From an uncultured Clostridia bacterium (lineage in GTDB: Bacteria; Bacillota; Clostridia; Christensenellales; Pumilibacteraceae), in NCBI GenBank assembly GCA_947385185.1, contig CANDJX010000002.1, positions 1 to 28,802 of the forward strand: 28,802 nt of DNA, read 5' to 3'. Both the position numbers and the translations under genes were made by a program. Positions 24,047 to 28,802 of the stretch are shown here, piece by piece. Below the pieces are notes generated by a model that made no database searches, had not been told where the DNA came from, and saw only the letters and a list, made by a program, of their open reading frames with translations. Position 1 is the stretch's first letter. Every line of letters starts with the position of its first letter.

Positions 24047-24075
24047 ATTATACCACGCTTGCGGAGATATTGCAA
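24047..24075 (-). promoter_or_regulatory. Promoter of valS, placing the start at the ATG
   Basis: On the minus strand, TTGCAA (24075-24070), 17-nt spacer, TATAAT (24052-24047). Seven bases (TCTTTTT) separate the -10 element from the ATG at 24039, so the expected leader is zero or one base. No Shine-Dalgarno sequence is present. Confidence 0.75.
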
Positions 24076-24234
24076 CTTTTTTTCGGCACGGCGCGATTTT
24101 TTTCGGGCGCGATTTACGAACTTTTGCACCCGTGCGGGAGCGCGTATGTTTTTTACGGAATTATCGCGGCGGATAAAACCTTTTTCGTCTCCGCGGCATA
24201 TTATGTCGTATAAACTTAAGTCGGAGGACAAAAC

Positions 24235-25236
24235 ATGAAAAAATTTCTGACCGGCGTGCTTTGCGCCGTTATGATCGCGCTGCCCCTGTGCATGGCGACC
24301 GGCTGTTCGGACGAGAACAGGATCAGACTGTGCGAAGTCACTCATTCCATATTTTACGCGCCGCTGTACGTAGCGTTGAATAACGGGTACTTCGAGGACC
24401 GCGGTCTGGACGTGACGCTCGAGAATGCGGGAGGTACGGATAAAGTCACCGCCGCGCTCGTAAGCGGATCTTCGGACATAGGTCTGATGGGACCCGAGGG
24501 CGTAATTTATTCGGACGGTATGTCGGACAATATCAAAGTGTTCGGGCAGCTCACCAAGCGCGACGGCTCCTTCCTCGTTTCCAAAAAAGACGAAGCCGCG
24601 ACATTCGACTGGAGCAATCTCAAAGGCAAGCGCGTGCTTGCCGGGCGCGTAGGCGGCGTTCCCGCAATGACGATGCAGTACGTCATGAACAACCACGGTC
24701 TGTACCACGGCGTTGACGGAACGAATATAGACACGACGGTGGCGTTCAACATGATGGCGAGCGTATTCGAGTCGGACAGCACCGTAGACTATACCACGCT
24801 TTTCGAACCGACGGCGACCGAATATCAGAATTCGGGACGCGGCTATATCGTCGCGAGCGTAGGTAAAGAAAGCGGCGAAGTGCCGTACACCGCGTTCTGC
24901 GCGCGTTCGAGCTATCTGAAGGATCACCGCGGCGTTGCGAAAAAATTCCTCGACGCCGTGCTCGAAGGATACGAATTCATGAAGAAAAACGATTCGGCGA
25001 CCGTCGCCAAATCGCTTGCGCCCAGTTTCGACGGCATGAGCGAAGCCAGTCTCGCCATCGCGGTTGACAGCTATAACGAAAACGACACCTGGTGCGAAAC
25101 CCCGGTAATGACCGAAAAATCGCTCGAGGCGCTCATAAAAATCATGAAGAATGCGGGCGAACTGGATAAGGAAGTGGATTTCGATACGATCGTAGACAAT
25201 TCGATCGCCGAGGAGCTTATAAAAGAGAGGGCTTAA
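24235..25236 (+). CDS. ABC importer substrate-binding lipoprotein (NMT1/SsuA-like)
   Basis: A 333-residue lipoprotein. Residues 1-24 form a lipoprotein signal (MKKF, hydrophobic core, then MATGC with Cys24). The mature protein resembles the NMT1/THI5, SsuA and TauA-type binding proteins: HSIFYAPLYVALNNGYFEDRG near the start, then GSSDIGLMGPEG and LKGKRVLAGRVGG. Members bind sulfonates, taurine, nitrate, riboflavin or the thiamine pyrimidine precursor; the ligand cannot be decided, and no TPP or FMN riboswitch is visible upstream. GGAGG is eight bases before the ATG. First gene of a three-gene importer operon, divergent from valS, with 195 bases between; I see no strong promoter there, only a possible hairpin at 24166-24196. 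Confidence 0.93.
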   Translation: MKKFLTGVLCAVMIALPLCMATGCSDENRIRLCEVTHSIFYAPLYVALNNGYFEDRGLDVTLENAGGTDKVTAALVSGSSDIGLMGPEGVIYSDGMSDNIKVFGQLTKRDGSFLVSKKDEAATFDWSNLKGKRVLAGRVGGVPAMTMQYVMNNHGLYHGVDGTNIDTTVAFNMMASVFESDSTVDYTTLFEPTATEYQNSGRGYIVASVGKESGEVPYTAFCARSSYLKDHRGVAKKFLDAVLEGYEFMKKNDSATVAKSLAPSFDGMSEASLAIAVDSYNENDTWCETPVMTEKSLEALIKIMKNAGELDKEVDFDTIVDNSIAEELIKERA

Positions 25237-25239
25237 AAA

Positions 25240-25992
25240 GTGGATGAGATGTTGACTCTTGACAACGTGTCGCTGTCGTATCAGACGATTCACGGCGAAA
25301 CCGAAGCGCTGCGCGGAGTAAGTTTCGACGTCGCGAAGGGCGAATTCGTCGCAATCGTCGGACCGTCGGGCTGCGGCAAGACCACCGTGCTCTCGGTCGT
25401 TGCCGGACTGCTCAAGCCCACCGACGGCGCAGTAGTGCTCGACGGCAAACGCGTGGACGCGCCGGGCGGAAACGTCGGATATATGCTTCAGAAAGATACG
25501 CTGTTCGAGTGGCTGACTATCTCCAAAAATGTGGAGCTCGGGCTGAAAATACAGAAAAAACTGACGCCGGAATCCCGTGCATACGCGCACTCGTTACTCG
25601 AAAAATACGGGCTTGCGGAGTTCGCGGAGCATCTGCCCGGACAGTTGTCGGGCGGCATGAGGCAGAGGGCTGCGCTTATACGCACCCTCGCCTTCCGCCC
25701 CAAGATACTCCTTCTCGACGAACCGTTCTCGGCGCTCGATTATCAGACGCGTCTGAGCGTCGCCGAAAACGTAAGCGGTATCATCCGCGACGAAGGAGTG
25801 ACCGCATTGCTCGTAACGCACGACATAGGCGAAGCCTGTTCGCTGGGAAACCGCGTGATCGTACTTTCGCCGAGACCGGCTACCGTAAGAAAAATAATCG
25901 ATATACCTCTCCCTTCCGGACCCGAAAAAAGACGCGAGCACAAACGTTTCGGAGAGATCACGAACGGGATCTGGAAGGAACTGAAAAACTGA
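25240..25992 (+). CDS. ABC importer ATPase (nitrate/sulfonate/taurine type)
   Basis: A 250-residue ATP-binding subunit with all motifs intact: Walker A GPSGCGKTT at 41-49, Q-loop MLQKD, signature LSGGMRQRAALIR, Walker B ILLLDEPFSALD, and H-loop LLVTHDIGEA. The form matches SsuB/TauB/NrtD-like ATPases. The start is GTG, three bases after the lipoprotein stop, with GAGAGG about ten bases upstream; the ATG at 25249 is a possible alternative giving a protein three residues shorter. It powers uptake through the permease encoded 17 bases downstream. Confidence 0.94.
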   Translation: MDEMLTLDNVSLSYQTIHGETEALRGVSFDVAKGEFVAIVGPSGCGKTTVLSVVAGLLKPTDGAVVLDGKRVDAPGGNVGYMLQKDTLFEWLTISKNVELGLKIQKKLTPESRAYAHSLLEKYGLAEFAEHLPGQLSGGMRQRAALIRTLAFRPKILLLDEPFSALDYQTRLSVAENVSGIIRDEGVTALLVTHDIGEACSLGNRVIVLSPRPATVRKIIDIPLPSGPEKRREHKRFGEITNGIWKELKN

Positions 25993-26009
25993 CGCGGAGG
26001 AAGAAGCAT

Positions 26010-26837
26010 ATGAAACGAAAGATAATGACGCCGCACGAAAAATATCTGAAAGAAGTCAGGCGCGGCAAAATAATAATCAAACTATGGCAATTCGGGCTGC
26101 TCGCCGCTATGCTCGGACTGTGGGAATTGCTGACCGCAGTCGGAGCGATAGACGCGTTTTTCATGAGCTCGCCGTCGAGAATAGTCATGACGTTCATAGA
26201 CCTTGCCGCGGGCGGAGAATTTTTCTACCATATAGGCGTTACTCTGCTCGAATGCCTGATCGGCTTCGCCGTTTCCATGGTCGTCGGCAGTATAATCGCC
26301 GTGCTTTTATGGCTGTCCGTCGGCGCGCGCAAGGTCGCCGAACCTTATCTCGTCGTGCTCAACGCGCTCCCGAAAATCGCGCTCGGTCCGCTCATCATAA
26401 TATGGGTCGGATCGGGGATGAAAGCGATCGTGCTTATGGCGGTGCTGATATGCATAGTCGTGACCGTAATATCCGTTCTGGAAGGATTATGCGCCACCGC
26501 CCCCGACAAGCTGCTCCTGCTTCGTTCCATGGGCGCGAATAGATTTCAGCTTCTGCGCTACGCCGTTCTGCCGTCCGCTCTCCCCACGTTCCTGTCCGTG
26601 ACGAAAATCAACGTCGGACTTGCGTGGGTCGGCACGGTCATGGGCGAATATCTCGTGTCCGGCGCGGGGCTCGGCTATCTCATCGTCTACGGCGGGCAGG
26701 TGTTCAAAACCGACCTCGTCATGACCGCGACGGTCACGCTCTGCGTGCTTGCCGGCGGAATGTACGCGCTTACGGCGCTCGCGGAAAAACTGCTCAAGCG
26801 GAGAAATAAAAAGCGCGGCGCGGGTCAGGTACAATAA
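26010..26837 (+). CDS. ABC importer permease (SsuC/TauC type)
   Basis: A 275-residue permease of the BPD_transp_1 family with about six hydrophobic segments between residues 28 and 262. The cytoplasmic coupling (EAA-like) loop reads LLRSMGANRFQLLRYAVLP near residue 170-190, where the ATPase docks. GGAGG is nine bases before the ATG, which fixes the start; the frame is open upstream, but that region is the ATPase gene in another frame. The last 351 bases are also covered by the minus-strand YkvI-like frame. No terminator follows. Confidence 0.94.
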   Translation: MKRKIMTPHEKYLKEVRRGKIIIKLWQFGLLAAMLGLWELLTAVGAIDAFFMSSPSRIVMTFIDLAAGGEFFYHIGVTLLECLIGFAVSMVVGSIIAVLLWLSVGARKVAEPYLVVLNALPKIALGPLIIIWVGSGMKAIVLMAVLICIVVTVISVLEGLCATAPDKLLLLRSMGANRFQLLRYAVLPSALPTFLSVTKINVGLAWVGTVMGEYLVSGAGLGYLIVYGGQVFKTDLVMTATVTLCVLAGGMYALTALAEKLLKRRNKKRGAGQVQ

Positions 26838-27749
26838 TCCGATTACGCCTATGACGGGATAGCAATAATCGACGACGCGGCGGAAGCCGAAAGACGAAAT
26901 AAGCATAGCGACAACCGAGGAGACGAGCATACCGAGCGTACCGTCTCCTTTTGCCGCCGCCCAGCTCTGAAGCGTACTGAGCGCGGACAAAAGCGTGGTG
27001 AATACGGATACCGCAAGACAAAGCGCGAACAGCAAATACGTTACCTGCGTGCCGCGCGCGAGCGAAAGCAAAGGCAGCTCGGCGGACGGCGCGGCGGGAA
27101 GAGCGCAGCAAATGAACGCCATCATTCCGGCAATGAGCGCGCTCGACAGTCCGCTCGCGGCAAAAATCTGTTTTTTCGTCATGCCCGTCTGACGGACGAG
27201 CACGCCCGCCGAAAGAAGCAGATTCATGGATACGTAAGTAAAGCAATTCGGAATGCAGGACAGTACGAACGGTCCCGCCGAAAGCGGAGAAAACGCGCAC
27301 GTCAACGAAATCACTGCGATAATAAACGGCACGACGGCAACGTTCGCCGCAAGCAGTCCGCGGTTTCCGCGGCGAAGCACGAGCACGCCGACAAGACACG
27401 AAAGCGCGCCGAACGGGAGCGAAAAACCGGTAAGTTCTTTCCCGGCGGCGTCCATGCCCGCCGTCATAGCGGACAGAACTATGAGCGAATTGAGCACCGT
27501 AACCGCGTCAACCGCGCCGCGCAGTTTTCCGAACATGACCGAATGGACTTCGGTAATATCTCCCGAGCCGAGCCTGCGCCCGATAGTAAGAAGCACGGCG
27601 GTAAACGCGAACATCAGTATGCCGACGATCACGGGTACCGCGACGGACGGACTGCGACCGAAAAAAGCCGCGATCTCCTGCCCGCTCGCATACCCCGCGC
27701 CGATCATGGTTCCGACGCATACCATTGCTACCGAAAAAACTTTTTTCAC
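26487..27749 (-). CDS. YkvI-like membrane transporter with an antisense-derived tail
   Basis: The first ~325 residues form a ten-segment membrane protein resembling YkvI (B. subtilis protein about 347 residues), a distant relative of branched-chain amino acid and APC-type symporters. The N-terminus MKKVFSVAMVCVGTMIGAGY followed by ASGQEIAAFF is the typical first-segment motif. The last hydrophobic segment is near residues 297-316. After it the frame continues for about 95 residues of Arg/His/Asp/Glu-rich sequence that is simply the antisense of the permease gene. The original stop thus seems lost; the true C-terminus is uncertain. The start is GTG with no close ribosome binding site; a strong hairpin (27759-27800) sits just upstream. 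The substrate is unknown. Confidence 0.8.
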   Translation of the reverse strand: MKKVFSVAMVCVGTMIGAGYASGQEIAAFFGRSPSVAVPVIVGILMFAFTAVLLTIGRRLGSGDITEVHSVMFGKLRGAVDAVTVLNSLIVLSAMTAGMDAAGKELTGFSLPFGALSCLVGVLVLRRGNRGLLAANVAVVPFIIAVISLTCAFSPLSAGPFVLSCIPNCFTYVSMNLLLSAGVLVRQTGMTKKQIFAASGLSSALIAGMMAFICCALPAAPSAELPLLSLARGTQVTYLLFALCLAVSVFTTLLSALSTLQSWAAAKGDGTLGMLVSSVVAMLISSFGFRRVVDYCYPVIGVIGLLYLTRAALFISPLEQFFRERRKRVHSAGKHAERDRRGHDEVGFEHLPAVDDEIAEPRAGHEIFAHDRADPRKSDVDFRHGQERGESGRQNGVAQKLKSIRAHGTKQEQLVGGGGA

Positions 27750-27758
27750 GGTATAGTT

Positions 27759-27800
27759 TATGCGGCAGGTCTCCGATTGAGAATGGATACCTGCCGCATA
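27759..27800. promoter_or_regulatory. Inverted repeat just upstream of the YkvI-like gene
   Basis: TATGCGGCAGGT (27759-27770) is perfectly complementary to 27789-27800; three more pairs (27772-27774 with 27785-27787) follow after a mismatch, leaving a 10-nt loop. It starts nine bases upstream of the GTG. No T run follows on either strand, so it is not a standard terminator. It could be an operator or an RNA hairpin in the leader. Confidence 0.7.
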
Positions 27801-27861
27801 TTAAAGTCGGAAGTTATAATATAAGACTCGCTTATACTGCGTTATTGCGAAAATATATGTT

Positions 27862-28802
27862 TTACGGCAAAATTTCGGTTGTCACCGTCGGTTTGGGCTT
27901 TTTACGAAAACGTTCGGGCCCGTAACGACGAAGCAGAATCCAACCGATTACAAGTAACGCGATTCCGAGCGCGACGTCGATCGCAATGACGACGAACACG
28001 TAATACGGTGTGCCCGGAACGTAACGCACGCCGTGGATGAAACCGTTCATGAGCGAAGAATTGACGGTACAGAAAAATATATTCTTCGCCGCGCGTAACG
28101 CTTCGTGCGCCGCGATAGGATTATAACTCGGTTCGGCGTAAATATCGAGCTGGCTCATTTTGGCGTCGCCGCCGGCGCAAAGCATTTGCGTAATATACAT
28201 ATACTGCTCGGACGAATCGGTCAACGCCATGCCGCAAAATCCCCATTCGTCGCGAAGAAGTCCGGTCATAAGCCCGTAATATCCGCCAGACCAACGCGCG
28301 CCGATACGCATGGACGAACTGCGGACGGCGGTCACGTAAGGCAATTCGGCGGTGAGCGCGTAATACGACTCGAACTCGCCCGCATTCCGCTCGTAATATC
28401 CCACCGTGCGATTTCCGCTCTTTAACGTTATTTCGGCAGGACGCAGATACAATTCGCGGAGAGCCTGTTCGGTCGCGTAAACGAGAAGCCCGTTATCCCC
28501 CGCCGAATGCGCGCGCTGTCCGCCCGGGCAGAGCGCTCCCGCGACCGGATAAACTCCGAGCGAAGCGCAGCTTTTCGCCGCCTCGGAAAGCATACGCCCC
28601 GAAATAAGCGGATCTTCGGACAGGCTGTCCGCATTCCATCCGCCGAAAGGCGTGCGATGGATATGCCCCGTCGGCATATACCAACCGTTTATACCCCGAA
28701 CGAGTCCGCATTCGCCTATAAGCCGTCCGAACTCCGACGCGATTCCGTCGTTCCAGGTATGAGCGACGGCGACGGTGCGCGGTGCGGAAAAAAACGTCTG
28801 CG
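27862..28802 (-). CDS. Membrane-anchored glycoside hydrolase family 3 protein, 3' part
   Basis: The gene enters from the right edge; the frame is open to the last full codon at 28800. The visible ~312 residues match the GH3 catalytic domain: TVAVAHTWNDGIASEFGRLI near the edge, INGWYMPTGHIHRTPFGGWN, SEDPLISGRML, then LRELYLRPAEI and LLRDEWGFCGMALTD. In typical enzymes the last Asp is the nucleophile. The KHF(A) substrate-binding motif is not recognisable (VAGALCPGG stands there). A transmembrane helix near the C-terminus (YVFVVIAIDVALGIALLVIG) is followed by a basic tail. With no C-terminal sandwich domain after it, the protein probably has the swapped domain order seen in some Clostridia, or has lost that domain. 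The substrate and even the activity are uncertain. Confidence 0.82.
   Translation of the reverse strand, partial: QTFFSAPRTVAVAHTWNDGIASEFGRLIGECGLVRGINGWYMPTGHIHRTPFGGWNADSLSEDPLISGRMLSEAAKSCASLGVYPVAGALCPGGQRAHSAGDNGLLVYATEQALRELYLRPAEITLKSGNRTVGYYERNAGEFESYYALTAELPYVTAVRSSSMRIGARWSGGYYGLMTGLLRDEWGFCGMALTDSSEQYMYITQMLCAGGDAKMSQLDIYAEPSYNPIAAHEALRAAKNIFFCTVNSSLMNGFIHGVRYVPGTPYYVFVVIAIDVALGIALLVIGWILLRRYGPERFRKKPKPTVTTEILP

Noticed and set aside
24040..24234. TPP, FMN or other riboswitch ahead of the NMT1-like lipoprotein gene, or a T-box for valS
   Set aside because: None of the conserved riboswitch blocks is recognisable on the plus strand, and the minus strand has no leader between promoter and valS ATG.
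24040..25590. Upstream extension of the valS reading frame to a 1392-residue protein
   Set aside because: The extension is antisense to the importer lipoprotein and ATPase genes, is shadow-like in composition, and skips the promoter and ATG at 24039.

Overview
The window looks like a chromosomal segment of an uncultured, endospore-lineage Clostridia (Bacillota). The evidence is a full-length Spo0A (18869-19597), a class II (Firmicutes-type) GalT, strong AGGAGG-type ribosome binding sites, consensus sigma-A promoters, and a Gram-positive style heterodimeric ABC exporter. Synonymous positions favour G/C with many CG steps. I cannot place it to genus from sequence alone. No rRNA, tRNA, prophage or CRISPR array is visible, and no intact insertion sequence.

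Layout, left to right: (1) 1-2347, two overlapping half-ABC-exporter genes (the first cut by the window edge) with the residue pattern of a heterodimer that has one degenerate ATP site. (2) 2451-4316, mnmG on the minus strand, facing the exporter across a bidirectional terminator. (3) 4459-7063, a cyclophilin and an overlapping comEC-like gene from a perfect TTGACA-N17-TATAAT promoter. (4) 7064-7980, 917 bp without a gene, packed with repeats: two diverged copies of a ~147-bp structured element, and five copies of an 18-19-bp inverted motif between them. (5) 7981-15050, a minus-strand lactose/galactoside operon: GH2 beta-galactosidase, galT, galK, galE, galM, a complete hydrolysis plus Leloir pathway. 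(6) 15051-15433, a divergent control region with three promoters, a terminator and a 13-bp direct repeat. (7) 15434-17647, an AraC-family regulator and a membrane-anchored metallophosphoesterase. (8) 17783-18715, an unrecognised membrane protein with a Spo0A-box-like site upstream, then spo0A (18869-19597). (9) 19781-20791, a zinc-alcohol-dehydrogenase-family protein divergent from spo0A, apparently leaderless. (10) 20955-24039, valS (apparently leaderless) and a SecB-like chaperone. (11) 24235-26837, a lipoprotein/ATPase/permease importer of the nitrate/sulfonate/taurine type. (12) 26487-27749, a YkvI-like transporter whose frame runs 351 bp into the antisense of the permease. (13) 27862-28802, the 3' part of a membrane-anchored GH3-family protein cut by the right edge.

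How it fits together: GH2 releases galactose, GalM interconverts the anomers, and GalK, GalT and GalE feed galactose into UDP-glucose/glucose-1-phosphate metabolism. The divergent AraC protein is the obvious candidate regulator, and the repeated 13-mer in the control region is its candidate binding site. The spo0A area has box-like sites beside the two flanking genes, suggesting they may belong to its regulon.

The most unusual observations are the pair of structured elements at 7250-7394 and 7824-7972, whose internal stems differ in sequence but still pair; two strong promoters that place transcription starts at the ATG of valS and of the dehydrogenase; a short promoter-to-terminator unit inside the lactose control region; and a fossil tandem duplication of the galT/galK junction.
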